From Rhodoplanes sp046000175 (lineage in GTDB: Bacteria; Pseudomonadota; Alphaproteobacteria; Rhizobiales; Xanthobacteraceae), in contig NZ_JBEOMB010000038.1 in NCBI RefSeq assembly GCF_046000175.1, forward strand, positions 42,938 to 106,937: a stretch of DNA of 64,000 nucleotides. The letters are read 5' to 3'. Below, in pieces: positions 55,816 through 63,917 of this stretch. A program made the translations under genes and the position numbers. The notes under the pieces are model-generated. The model was not told the origin of the DNA. It was given only the letters and a program-made list of their open reading frames with translations, and ran no database searches. Within the stretch, counting starts at the first letter, position 1; the number at the start of each line of letters is the position of its first letter.

Positions 55816-56193
55816 ATGAAGGTCAAGGTCTCGAAATGGGGCAACAGCCTCGGGGTGCGGCTGCCCAAGGCGGCGGCCGATGCCGCGGGCCTCACCGAGG
55901 GCAGCGAGGTCGACGTGGTGGTCGAGGGCCGCGAGCTGCGGCTGAAGCCGGCGGCGCGTATTCCGCGGTACCGTCTCGCAGACATGATGGCCGAGATGGA
56001 TCGGCTGGGTCCGGAGAATCGGCCGCCGCTCGTCGATTGGGGACCGGACGTCGGGGCGGAAATCATCGATGACGACTACAGCCGAGGCCTCCTCCCAACT
56101 CCAGGCCGGGGATCTGGTGTGGGTCGACCTGCGTCCGACCCGCGGCCGCGAGCAAAGCGGCGTCCGTCCGGCCGTGGTGCTGACCGATCATGA
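55816..56193 (+). CDS. mazE: MazE-family antitoxin with C-terminal extension
   Basis: The 125-residue protein starts with MKVKVSKWGNSLGVRLPKAA, the AbrB/SpoVT-like DNA-binding fold of MazE (about 1-50), followed by an acidic tail (AEMDRLGPENRPPLVDWGP, then GAEIIDDDY near 85) that in the family wraps and inhibits the toxin. A usual MazE would end about here; this frame continues about 40 residues (Pro/Gly/Arg-rich) through the first 125 bp of mazF in another frame. The ribosome-binding site GAAGAGG lies five bases before the ATG. A dyad upstream suggests autorepression. Confidence 0.85.
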   Translation: MKVKVSKWGNSLGVRLPKAAADAAGLTEGSEVDVVVEGRELRLKPAARIPRYRLADMMAEMDRLGPENRPPLVDWGPDVGAEIIDDDYSRGLLPTPGRGSGVGRPASDPRPRAKRRPSGRGADRS

Positions 56194-56452
56194 ATTCCAC
56201 CGCCGCGGCGAGACGGCGATCGTCTGTCCGATCACCCGCAACACCACCCCATGGCCGACCAAGGTCGTTCTACCGAAAGGGCTCGCCGTGAGCGGAGCGG
56301 TGCTGGTCGATCAAATCCGTGTTCTCGATCGCACCACCCGAGGATTTCGGCTCATCGGTCAGGTGCCGCCAGATGTGCTCGCCGAGGTTCGCGGACGATT
56401 GGCGGCGTTGCTCGGGATAGACCTCGACAGCCCACTGCAACCACTGAGCTGA
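56069..56452 (+). CDS. mazF: MazF-family endoribonuclease toxin
   Basis: The 127-residue toxin cuts mRNA at short sequence motifs. It shows LQAGDLVWVDLRPTRGREQS, then GVRPAVVLTDHEFHR with the conserved R-P-A-V-V-L core, IVCPITRNTTPWPTKVVLP, SGAVLVDQIRVLDRTTRGF with the D-Q-(I/V)-R motif, and LAALLGI at the end. It overlaps the mazE frame by 125 bp, so translation is probably coupled. The pair lies inside the ilvN-ilvC interval without transposase traces. Confidence 0.9.
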   Translation: MTTTAEASSQLQAGDLVWVDLRPTRGREQSGVRPAVVLTDHEFHRRGETAIVCPITRNTTPWPTKVVLPKGLAVSGAVLVDQIRVLDRTTRGFRLIGQVPPDVLAEVRGRLAALLGIDLDSPLQPLS

Positions 56453-56579
56453 TCCACGATTCGCGGGCTTGTCCCGGTCCCGCGTACCTCTTAAGAACCC
56501 ACCCACGGCAGCCCGGTTCTCGGGGCCTGCCGGACCCGCAACGACCAGGGCGGCCGGCCCGCCGAGAAGGGGAATTCCC

Positions 56580-57599
56580 ATGCGTGTCTATTACGATCGC
56601 GACGCCGACCTCAATCTGATCAAGACCAAGAAGGTCGCGATCGTCGGCTTCGGCAGCCAGGGCCACGCCCATGCGCTCAACCTGCGCGACTCCGGCGTGA
56701 AGAACGTCGCCGTCGCCCTGCGTCCGGGCTCCGCCAGCGCCAAGAAGGCCGAGGCCATGGGCCTGCCGGTGATGACGGTCGCCGAGGCGGCCAAGTGGGC
56801 CGACGTGATGATGATGCTCACGCCGGACGAGCTGCAGGCCGACATTTACGCGGCCGAGATCGCCGGAAACATCCGCGAGGGCGCCGCGCTGATGTTCGCG
56901 CACGGCCTCAACGTCCACTTCAACCTGATCGATCCCAAGAAGGACATCGACGTCCTGATGGTCGCGCCGAAGGGCCCCGGCCACACGGTGCGGGCCGAGT
57001 ACGAGCGCGGCGCCGGCGTGCCCTGCCTCCTCGCCATCCACCAGGATCCGTCGGGCAACGCCCACGACATCGGCCTCTCCTACGCCTCGGCGATCGGCGG
57101 CGGCCGCGCCGGCATCATCGAGACGACCTTCCAGGAGGAGTGCGAGACCGACCTGTTCGGCGAGCAGGCGGTGCTGTGCGGCGGCGCCGTGGAGCTGATG
57201 AAGGCCGGCTTCGAGACGCTGGTCGAGGCCGGCTACGCGCCCGAGATGGCCTATTTCGAGTGCGTGCACGAGCTCAAGCTGATCGTCGACCTCATCTACG
57301 AGGGCGGCATCGCGACCATGAACTACTCGATCTCCAACACGGCCGAGTACGGCGAGTACAAGTCCGGCCCGCGCCTGATCACGGCGGAGACCAAGGCCGA
57401 GATGAAGAAGGTGCTGGCCGACATCCAGTCGGGCGCCTTCGTGAAGGACTGGATGCTGGAGAACAAGGTCAACCAGGCCTCGTTCAAGGCGATCCGCGCC
57501 AACATGGCGAAGCACCCGATCGAGGAGGTCGGCGCCAAGCTGCGCGAGATGATGCCGTGGATCAAGCAGCGCGCCATGGTCGACAAGAGCAAGAACTGA
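56580..57599 (+). CDS. ilvC: Ketol-acid reductoisomerase
   Basis: The 339-residue class I enzyme isomerises and reduces acetolactate to dihydroxyisovalerate using NADPH and Mg. It begins MRVYYDRDADLNLIKTKKVA and has VGFGSQGHAHALNLRDSG for cofactor binding, then LRPGSASAKKAE with the Ser that recognises the 2-phosphate, VAPKGPGHTVR, ETTFQEECETDLFGEQAVLC with metal-binding Asp/Glu and ECVHELKLIVDLIYEGG. The length is standard. AAGGGGA lies six bases before the ATG. Confidence 0.97.
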   Translation: MRVYYDRDADLNLIKTKKVAIVGFGSQGHAHALNLRDSGVKNVAVALRPGSASAKKAEAMGLPVMTVAEAAKWADVMMMLTPDELQADIYAAEIAGNIREGAALMFAHGLNVHFNLIDPKKDIDVLMVAPKGPGHTVRAEYERGAGVPCLLAIHQDPSGNAHDIGLSYASAIGGGRAGIIETTFQEECETDLFGEQAVLCGGAVELMKAGFETLVEAGYAPEMAYFECVHELKLIVDLIYEGGIATMNYSISNTAEYGEYKSGPRLITAETKAEMKKVLADIQSGAFVKDWMLENKVNQASFKAIRANMAKHPIEEVGAKLREMMPWIKQRAMVDKSKN

Positions 57600-57623
57600 G
57601 CGGACCCGTCCGCGGGCCAACCT

Positions 57624-57681
57624 GGACCAGGCTCGCCTGGACCTGTTTTTTGCGAAGGGTCGCCGCAAGGCGGCCCTTTTT
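57624..57681 (+). terminator. Tandem terminators after ilvC
   Basis: First hairpin: GGACCAGG pairs with CCTGGACC (one mismatch) around CTCG at 57624-57643, followed by a run of six T at 57646-57651. Second: AAGGGTCGCC and GGCGGCCCTT pair around GCAA (57656-57678, one mismatch), ending in five T. Both point toward the end of the ilv transcript. Confidence 0.75.
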
Positions 57682-57726
57682 CGTGTGTGACGCCACGTGT
57701 GCGACGCCACGTGTCTGCGACGCGCT

Positions 57727-57894
57727 TCACCTCTCCCCGCGCGCGGGGAGAGGTCGACGTTCGCGCGATCAGCGCGGACGTCGGGTGAGGGGGCGTCTCC
57801 GCGAGTCTCGAGGTCTCGGTGTGCGGAAGCGCCCCCTCACCCGACTCGCCTCTGCGAGGCGAGCCACCCTCTCCCCGCGCGGCGGGGAGAGGGA
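57727..57894. repeat. Palindromic intergenic repeat, family F, copy 4
   Basis: CACCTCTCCCCGCGCGCGGG and GAGAGGTCGACG open it; CCACCCTCTCCCCGCGCGGC and GGGGAGAGGGA close it; GGGTGAGGGGGCG faces CGCCCCCTCACCC. The longest copy. With the terminators it fills most of the gap to the next gene; the remaining 150 bp end in a strong GGGAGGA ribosome-binding site. Confidence 0.85.
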
Positions 57895-58044
57895 ACCGGC
57901 GCGTGCCGCCGCCCGACAACGACATGGCAGCCTCTTTGATTCCGGTTGAATCCCGCGCCGCCGCCCGATATCGACGAAGACCAACAAGGGCTCGCCAAGG
58001 GTCCGGGGACCCACGTGCCCGCCGAACGTCCACGGGAGGACTGA

Positions 58045-59082
58045 ATGAAGCTGAAGACCCTGGCCGTCGCCGCCGCGACGGCGCTCGCCGTGCTCGCCGC
58101 GCCGCTGTCGCCGGCGGTCGCCCAGACAGCGTCGGCGCCCGAAAAGCCGAAGGTGGTGCTCGGCGTCGGCGGCAAGAACCTCCTCTACTACCTGCCCCTC
58201 ACGCTCGCCGAGAAGCTCGGCTACTTCAAGGAGCAGGGGCTCGACGTGACGATCACGGATTTCGGCGGCGGCGCGAAGTCGCTGCAGTCGCTGATCGGCG
58301 GCTCGGCCGACGTCGTCACCGGCGCCTACGAGCACACGATCCGGATGCAGGCGAAGGGCCAGGAGATCCGCGCCGTCGCCGAGCTCGGCCGCTTCCCCGG
58401 CATCGTGCTCGCCGTCCGCAAGGACAAGGCCGCCCAGGTCAAGTCGTTCAAGGACCTGAAGGGCATGAAGATCGGCGTCACGGCGCCGGGCTCGTCGACC
58501 AACTTCTTCCTCAACGCGCTCCTCGCCAAGGACGGCCTGAAGGCGACCGACGTGTCGATCATCGGAGTCGGCGCCGGCATGTCGGCCGTCGCCGCGATGA
58601 AGAAGGGCGAGCTCGACGCCATCTCCAATCTCGATCCCGTCATCACCAAGCTGGTGCAGGACGGCGACGTGGTCGTGATGGCCGACAGTCGCACCGAGGC
58701 CGACAACGAGAAGCTGCTCGGTGGCAACAACCCGGCCGCGGTCGTCTATCTCAAGGCGGACTTCATCGAGAAGAACCCGGAGACCACGCAGCGCATCGTC
58801 AACGCCTTCTACAAGACGCTGCAGTGGCTCAAGACCGCGACCCCCGAGGACGTCGCGAAGACGGTGCCGGAGGAGTACCACCTCGGCGACCGCGGCCTCT
58901 ACATGGCGGCCTTCACGGCGTCCAAGCCGATGTACTCGACGACCGGCATCATCCCGGAGAAGGGCATGCAGAACGCCCTCGACATGCTGGTGCAGTTCGA
59001 CGAGGACATGAAGACCGCCAAGATCGACCTGAAGCGCACCTTCGACGATCGCTTCGTGAAGAAGGCCGCCGGCACGATGTGA
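58045..59082 (+). CDS. ABC transporter solute-binding protein, nitrate/sulfonate/taurine type
   Basis: The 345-residue exported protein has a signal peptide ending AVAQTAS near residue 27 and the SsuA/THI5-like fold: LGYFKEQGLDVTITDFGGGA, KSLQSLIGGSADVVTGAYEH, KGMKIGVTAPGSSTNFFLNA and AAMKKGELDAISNLDPVIT. Such proteins deliver sulfonates, nitrate, pyrimidine precursors or similar compounds to an ABC permease. No permease or ATPase gene is next to it, so it is an orphan here and the ligand cannot be assigned. Confidence 0.88.
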   Translation: MKLKTLAVAAATALAVLAAPLSPAVAQTASAPEKPKVVLGVGGKNLLYYLPLTLAEKLGYFKEQGLDVTITDFGGGAKSLQSLIGGSADVVTGAYEHTIRMQAKGQEIRAVAELGRFPGIVLAVRKDKAAQVKSFKDLKGMKIGVTAPGSSTNFFLNALLAKDGLKATDVSIIGVGAGMSAVAAMKKGELDAISNLDPVITKLVQDGDVVVMADSRTEADNEKLLGGNNPAAVVYLKADFIEKNPETTQRIVNAFYKTLQWLKTATPEDVAKTVPEEYHLGDRGLYMAAFTASKPMYSTTGIIPEKGMQNALDMLVQFDEDMKTAKIDLKRTFDDRFVKKAAGTM

Positions 59083-59094
59083 GCCGTTTTCGTC

Positions 59095-59174
59095 CGCTCG
59101 TCCCCGCGAAGGCGGGGACCCAGGGGTGCCACGGTATGCCGCCCCTGGATGCCCGCTTCCGCGGGCATGAGCGG
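59095..59174. repeat. Palindromic intergenic repeat, family B
   Basis: CCGCTCGTCCCCGCGAAGGC and GGGGACCCAGGGGTGCC face GCCGCCCCTGGATGCCCGCT and TCCGCGGGCATGAGCGG. It follows the solute-binding protein by 12 bp. Confidence 0.85.
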
Positions 59175-59341
59175 AGATCGGGACGGCGTCCACTTGACCT
59201 CGCCGCCGTCACGGGGGAGACCGGGGCGGCCGCGCGAGCCGCGCGGCGTCCGGGTGGAGGGGCTGCGGCCCGCGGCCGGAGCACCCCCCGAGCGTCCGTG
59301 CGCCAGCGCCCGGACCGCAGGCCCGGACGGCACGCCCCGGA

Positions 59342-60217
59342 ATGTACGCCCCCCGTCTCACCGTCCCGCACACGCTGCTGGCGCTCCTCGTCGCCGGCAT
59401 CTGGGGCGTCGCCTTCGTCTTCACCAAGCTCGGGCTCGACAGCTTCTCGCCGCTCGTGCTCACGACGCTGCGCTTCTCGACCTCGGCGCTGCCGCTCCTG
59501 GTGGTACCGCGGCCGAGGATCGCGCTCGGCCCGACCGTCGCGATCGGGCTGACGTTGTTCGTCGGCCAGTTCATGTTCCTGTTTCTCGGCATCACGCATG
59601 GCGTGCCGCCCGGTCTCGCCGCCGTGATCCTGCAGACCCAGTCGATGTTCACGGTGGCGCTCGCCGCCGCGATCTACCACCAGTATCCGACCAGCCGACA
59701 GACCGTGTCGCTCGTCGTCGCGGCCGCCGGCCTCGCCTGCATCGGTGGCACGGTGGGGCAGGAGTTCGACGTGTGGGCGCTCCTGTTGATGCTCGGCTCG
59801 CCGCTCAGCTTCGCGGTCGGCAACCTGCTGCTGCGCAAGGCGGGACAGAACGACATGGTGGCTCTGATGTCCTGGCTGAGTCTCGTGCCGCCGCTGCCGT
59901 GCCTGGCGCTGGCGCTCACGCTCGAAGGCCCGACCGCGGTCGGGCAGAGCCTGGTCGCGGCGCCGTGGATCGCCTGGGTGGCGGTGCTCTATCTCGCCTT
60001 TGCCGGCACGACGATCGCCTTCGCGGCGTGGGGCGCGCTGCTGCGCCGCTACGGCGTCGCCACCATCGCGCCATTCGCGCTGCTGGTGCCGTTCATCGGT
60101 GCGATCTCGTCGAGCCTCGTGTTCGGCGAGACCTTCGGCCCGCTGCGCCTCGCCGGCATGGCCCTGGTGCTCGTCGGCCTCGCCATCCTGATGGTGCCGA
60201 CCCGCAAGCGCGCGTGA
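59342..60217 (+). CDS. EamA/DMT family transporter (amino-acid or metabolite exporter)
   Basis: The 291-residue protein has ten membrane helices in two EamA repeats. LLALLVAGIWGVAFVFTKLG at the N-terminus and AVILQTQSMFTVALAA are close to the YdcZ/EamA O-acetylserine/cysteine exporter subgroup, as are FAGTTIAFAAWGALLRRYG and the last helix SSLVFGETFGPLRLAGMALV. Direction and substrate cannot be fixed from sequence. It is distinct from the transporter at 30103. It reads in the same direction as pdxY, 84 bp ahead of it. Confidence 0.88.
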   Translation: MYAPRLTVPHTLLALLVAGIWGVAFVFTKLGLDSFSPLVLTTLRFSTSALPLLVVPRPRIALGPTVAIGLTLFVGQFMFLFLGITHGVPPGLAAVILQTQSMFTVALAAAIYHQYPTSRQTVSLVVAAAGLACIGGTVGQEFDVWALLLMLGSPLSFAVGNLLLRKAGQNDMVALMSWLSLVPPLPCLALALTLEGPTAVGQSLVAAPWIAWVAVLYLAFAGTTIAFAAWGALLRRYGVATIAPFALLVPFIGAISSSLVFGETFGPLRLAGMALVLVGLAILMVPTRKRA

Positions 60218-60301
60218 GCGCGCCCGCCGGGAAGGGATTTGCGCCGCGCCGCCGCAGGCTGTAGGGGTTCCGGACCGCTCCGACGCACCCCCGCCAACGT
60301 C

Positions 60302-61156
60302 ATGCCCATGAACATCCTGTCGATCCAGTCGCACGTCGCCTACGGCCATGTCGGCAACGCCTCCGCCGTGTTCCCGCTGCAGCGGCTCGGCTGCGAGGTG
60401 TGGCCGATCCACACGGTGCAGTTCTCCAACCACACCGGCTACGGCGCCTGGAAGGGCCGCGTCTTCGACGGTGGCATGATTGGCGAATTGCTGGAGGGCA
60501 TCGCCGAGCGCGGCGCGCTCACCGCTTGCGACGGCGTGCTGTCCGGCTACATGGGCGGCGCCGACATCGGCGAGGCGATCCTCGAGGCGGTCGGCAAGGT
60601 GCGGGCCGCCAACCCCAAGGCGCGCTACTGCTGCGACCCGGTGATCGGCGACGTCGGCCGCGGCGTCTTCGTGCGGCCCGGCATCCCCGAGTTCATGCGG
60701 GCGCGCGCCGTGCCGGCCGCCGACATCATCACGCCCAACCAGTTCGAGCTCGAGTATCTGGCCGACCGCACGACCGGCACGCTCGCCGACGCCGTGAAGG
60801 CGGTCGACATCGTCCATCTGCTCGGGCCGAAGGTGATCCTGGTCACCTCGCTGCACACCGACGAGACGCCGGCCGACGCCATCGATCTGCTCGCCTCGGG
60901 TCCGGACGGCCGTTTCCGCCTGCGCACCGAGAAGCTCGACATCGCGATCAACGGCGCCGGCGACGCCATCGCGGCGCTGTTCTTCTTCCATTACATGTCG
61001 ACCGGCTCGACCGCCGAGGCGCTCTCGCGTGCCGGCTCGTCGATCTTCGGGCTGTTGAAGCGCACGGTCGCGGCAGGCTCCCGCGAGATCCTCACGGTCG
61101 CGGCCCAGGACGAGTTCGTGACACCCTCGCGCGTCTTCACGCCCGAGCCGGTGTGA
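60302..61156 (+). CDS. pdxY: Pyridoxal kinase
   Basis: The 284-residue ribokinase-like enzyme phosphorylates pyridoxal in vitamin B6 salvage. Motifs: ILSIQSHVAYGHVGNASAVF at the start, VQFSNHTGYGAWKGRVF, LSGYMGGADI, YCCDPVIGDVGRGVFV, ITPNQFELEYL and the catalytic NGAGDAIAALFF. Two ATGs (60302, 60308) are possible. Its stop is closely followed by the PhzF-like gene; a GTG overlaps the stop. Confidence 0.94.
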   Translation: MPMNILSIQSHVAYGHVGNASAVFPLQRLGCEVWPIHTVQFSNHTGYGAWKGRVFDGGMIGELLEGIAERGALTACDGVLSGYMGGADIGEAILEAVGKVRAANPKARYCCDPVIGDVGRGVFVRPGIPEFMRARAVPAADIITPNQFELEYLADRTTGTLADAVKAVDIVHLLGPKVILVTSLHTDETPADAIDLLASGPDGRFRLRTEKLDIAINGAGDAIAALFFFHYMSTGSTAEALSRAGSSIFGLLKRTVAAGSREILTVAAQDEFVTPSRVFTPEPV

Positions 61157-61161
61157 CCGGC

Positions 61162-62061
61162 ATGGCCCGCCGCTTCGTCACCCTCGACGTGTTCACGGCG
61201 AAAAAATTCGCCGGCAATCCGCTCGCCGTCGTGCTCGACGCCGACGGGCTCGACGCCGCCGCGATGCAAGCCATCGCGAAAGAGTTCGCGCTGTCCGAGA
61301 CCGTGTTCGTGCTGCCGCCGGACGATCCGGTGAATCGCGCGCGGCTGCGCATCTTCACGCCGGCCCGCGAACTGCCCTTCGCCGGCCATCCGACGATCGG
61401 CACCGCGGTGCTGCTCGCACGCCTCGACGGCGGCACGGCGCCACGCGAGATCGTGGTGGAGGAGGGCGTCGGCCCGGTGCGCTGCACGGTGACGCCACGA
61501 GACGACGAGCGCGGCACGGCGCGCTTCGACCTGCCACGGCTGCCCGAGGCGGTCGCCGGCACGCGCGACGCCGCGACGATCGCGGCGGCGCTCGGCCTCG
61601 CCGCGGGCGAAATCGGCTTCGACGGCTTCGCGCCGGCGGACTGGTCGGCCGGCGTCGCCTTCACGCTGGTGCCGCTCGCCAGCCGCGACGCGGTCGCCCG
61701 CGCGACGCCCGACATGCGCCACTGGGCGGCGGCCTTCGGCACGCAGGGGCATCCGGCCGCCTTCGTGTTCAGCCGCGAGACGGCCGTGCCGGGCCGTGCC
61801 TTCCATGCCCGCATGTTCGCCCCGAGCCTCGGCATCGCCGAGGACCCGGCGACCGGCGCCGCGGTCGCGGCCTTCGCCGGCGCGGTGGCGCGCCACGACG
61901 GGCTTCCCGACGGCACCCACACGCTGGTGATCGAGCAGGGTTTCGAGATGGGCCGCCCGAGCCTGATCATGGTGTCGCTGGTGTTGCGAGGCGGCGCGCT
62001 CGTCACGGCCGCGATCGGCGGCGACGCTGTGGTGATGAGCGAGGGGCGCCTCCTCGTCTGA
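61162..62061 (+). CDS. PhzF family isomerase/epimerase-like protein
   Basis: The 299-residue protein matches the PhzF fold: FVTLDVFTAKKFAGNPLAVV, MQAIAKEFALSETVFVL with the catalytic Glu, RIFTPARELPFAGHPTIGTA, and near the C-terminus MFAPSLGIAEDPATGAAVAA. Relatives isomerise small metabolites, but substrates vary widely. The ATG at 61162 is used; a GTG at 61153 overlaps the pdxY stop as GTGA and would add three residues, implying coupled translation. Confidence 0.9.
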   Translation: MARRFVTLDVFTAKKFAGNPLAVVLDADGLDAAAMQAIAKEFALSETVFVLPPDDPVNRARLRIFTPARELPFAGHPTIGTAVLLARLDGGTAPREIVVEEGVGPVRCTVTPRDDERGTARFDLPRLPEAVAGTRDAATIAAALGLAAGEIGFDGFAPADWSAGVAFTLVPLASRDAVARATPDMRHWAAAFGTQGHPAAFVFSRETAVPGRAFHARMFAPSLGIAEDPATGAAVAAFAGAVARHDGLPDGTHTLVIEQGFEMGRPSLIMVSLVLRGGALVTAAIGGDAVVMSEGRLLV

Positions 62062-62085
62062 TCACGAGGGGCGCGGGGGCAGCTC

Positions 62086-62811
62086 ATGATGAAGGCGTCG
62101 CAGGACCGGACGGCCGTGAACGACCTCGACGTGATTCCGATCGAAGCCCTAGACCTCCGGCTGGAGCCGTTCGACTGGCCGTTCGCGGCCGCGCGGCGCG
62201 CCGAGATCGACGCGCATTTCGACGCGCTCCGGCGCCGCCTGCCGCATGTCTGGAACGGCCGTATCCTTCTCGTGCGCGACTGGGCCGTCGACGACGGCAC
62301 GCTGCGGGCGCGCCTGTTCGAGACCGACTATGCGAGCTTCATGGCGTGGCGCGACTGGGGCTGGCCGGACACGGGCGTGACCAACGCCTTCGCCATGGGG
62401 GCGCTGCGCGGCCGCGACGGCGGCTTCCTGCTCGGCGAGATGGCGTCGGGCACGGCGAACCAGGGCAAGATCTACTTTCCCTGCGGCACGCCGGACCCGA
62501 GCGACGCGCGCGACGGCATCGTCGACTTCGCCGGCAGCATCGCGCGTGAAATGCAGGAGGAGACCGGCATCGGCAGCGAGGCCTACACGGCCGGCCCGTG
62601 GGCCCTGGTGCCGGCCGGGCGGCTGCTCGCCGTCATCCGCCGGCTTGAGGCGCGTGTTCCGGCCGCCGCGCTGTGCGAGACGGCCCGCGCCCACATCGCC
62701 GCCGAGGCGGACCCGGAGCTTGCCCGGGTCGTCGCCGTCCACGGCCCGGCCGATCTCGGCCCCGGCGTCCTCGACTTCGTCCGCGCCTATCTGCTGCACG
62801 CCTGGGCCTGA
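62086..62811 (+). CDS. Nudix-like hydrolase family protein with imperfect Nudix box
   Basis: The 241-residue protein has N-terminal features WNGRILLVRDW and RLFETDYASFMAWRDWGWPD and a C-terminal segment with FPCGTPDPSDARD and IAREMQEETGI. REMQEETGI matches the REUxEExGU half of a Nudix box, but the upstream G and E are not at the usual spacing. It closely resembles uncharacterised alphaproteobacterial Nudix proteins. It follows the PhzF-like gene by 24 bp in the same direction; the role is unknown. Confidence 0.75.
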   Translation: MMKASQDRTAVNDLDVIPIEALDLRLEPFDWPFAAARRAEIDAHFDALRRRLPHVWNGRILLVRDWAVDDGTLRARLFETDYASFMAWRDWGWPDTGVTNAFAMGALRGRDGGFLLGEMASGTANQGKIYFPCGTPDPSDARDGIVDFAGSIAREMQEETGIGSEAYTAGPWALVPAGRLLAVIRRLEARVPAAALCETARAHIAAEADPELARVVAVHGPADLGPGVLDFVRAYLLHAWA

Positions 62812-63057
62812 ACGCACAGGCGTCGCTGGTCGAGACCACGGAGCGACCGACGTCGTCACCGACGTCGCGCGCCGCTCTCCGCCGGCCTGTCGCGTCGCTG
62901 TCATGCAGCCTCGCTAGGGGGCTGGTGAAAGCCTATGCGCTTGTGCGGCGCGGCGGCAGGCTCGCCCGCATCGTCGAGGAGATCGTCACGCTGCCGCCGG
63001 CCATCCCGGGCCTCGCGCTGGCGCTGATTCCACCTGCCCCAGCCCGAGACCCGACGC
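62812..63057. other. Short intergenic stretch before the phosphodiesterase gene
   Basis: The 246 bp hold no repeat of the main families and no convincing gene. A frame with basic and hydrophobic residues (from about 62925) runs toward the next gene but has no start signal. Confidence 0.4.
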
Positions 63058-63879
63058 ATGTTGATCGCCCAAATCTCCGACCTCCATGTCCGGCCCGCCG
63101 GCGTGCTCGCCTACGGTGTCTCCGAGACCAACGCCTATGCCGAGCAGGCCGTCCACGCGCTCGCGCGGCTGCAGCCGGCGCCGGACCTCGTGATCGTCAC
63201 GGGCGATCTCACCGACGCCGGGATGCCGGAGGAGTACGGGATTCTCACGGCTCTCTTCGATCGGCTGCCGATGCCGGTCTACTGCATCGCCGGCAATCAC
63301 GACCGCCGCGCCATGATGCGGGCGGCGTTCGGGCCGAAGGGCTACCTGCCGGCGGAGGGCCGGCTCGACTTCGTGGTGGAGACGCGGCCGGTGCGGCTCG
63401 TCGGGCTCGACAGCCTGTGGGAGGGCCACGGCGCCGGCCGACTGGAGCCGGAGTCGCTCACGTTCCTGGCCGACGCGCTCGGCGACGCGCCCGAGGTGCC
63501 CACGATCGTCGCCGTGCACCATCCGCCGTTCGTCTGCGGCATCGGCCACATGGACCGCATCCGCCTGCTCGACGGCGCCGACCATCTCGCCGCGATCGTC
63601 GCGGCGAACCCGCAGGTCGAGCGGGTGATCACCGGGCATCATCACCGGCCCGTGGCGGTGCGCTGGGCCGGCACCATCTGCCAGATCGCGCCGTCGGTCG
63701 CCCATCAGGTGACGCTGACGCTGACGCCGGACGCGGCCTCCGACTTCGTGCTCGAGCCGCCGGCCTTCCTGCTGCACAAATGGATCGAGGGCACCGGCCT
63801 CGTCACCCACCAGGCCTATGTGCAGCGCGCGCCGGGGCCGTTCCCGTTCTTCGCCGCCGAGCCGGCGGCGGTCGGGTGA
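63058..63879 (+). CDS. Calcineurin-like metallophosphoesterase (CpdA/GpdQ type)
   Basis: The 273-residue enzyme carries all five metal-binding motifs: ISDLHV, VTGDLTDAG, IAGNHDRR, VAVHHPPF and VITGHHHRP. This matches class III cyclic nucleotide or glycerophosphodiesterases; the motifs are typical of CpdA and GpdQ and do not distinguish them. No signal peptide, so cytoplasmic. It is the last complete gene in the window. Confidence 0.92.
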   Translation: MLIAQISDLHVRPAGVLAYGVSETNAYAEQAVHALARLQPAPDLVIVTGDLTDAGMPEEYGILTALFDRLPMPVYCIAGNHDRRAMMRAAFGPKGYLPAEGRLDFVVETRPVRLVGLDSLWEGHGAGRLEPESLTFLADALGDAPEVPTIVAVHHPPFVCGIGHMDRIRLLDGADHLAAIVAANPQVERVITGHHHRPVAVRWAGTICQIAPSVAHQVTLTLTPDAASDFVLEPPAFLLHKWIEGTGLVTHQAYVQRAPGPFPFFAAEPAAVG

Positions 63880-63917
63880 TCGGATCGGATTTTATAGGAT
63901 CCCAGTATGCCGCCGCC

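Noticed and set aside
55590..57600. mazEF insertion into ilvN-ilvC as a mobile element
   Set aside because: No terminal repeats, target duplication or integrase; the flanking repeat belongs to a dispersed family found elsewhere.
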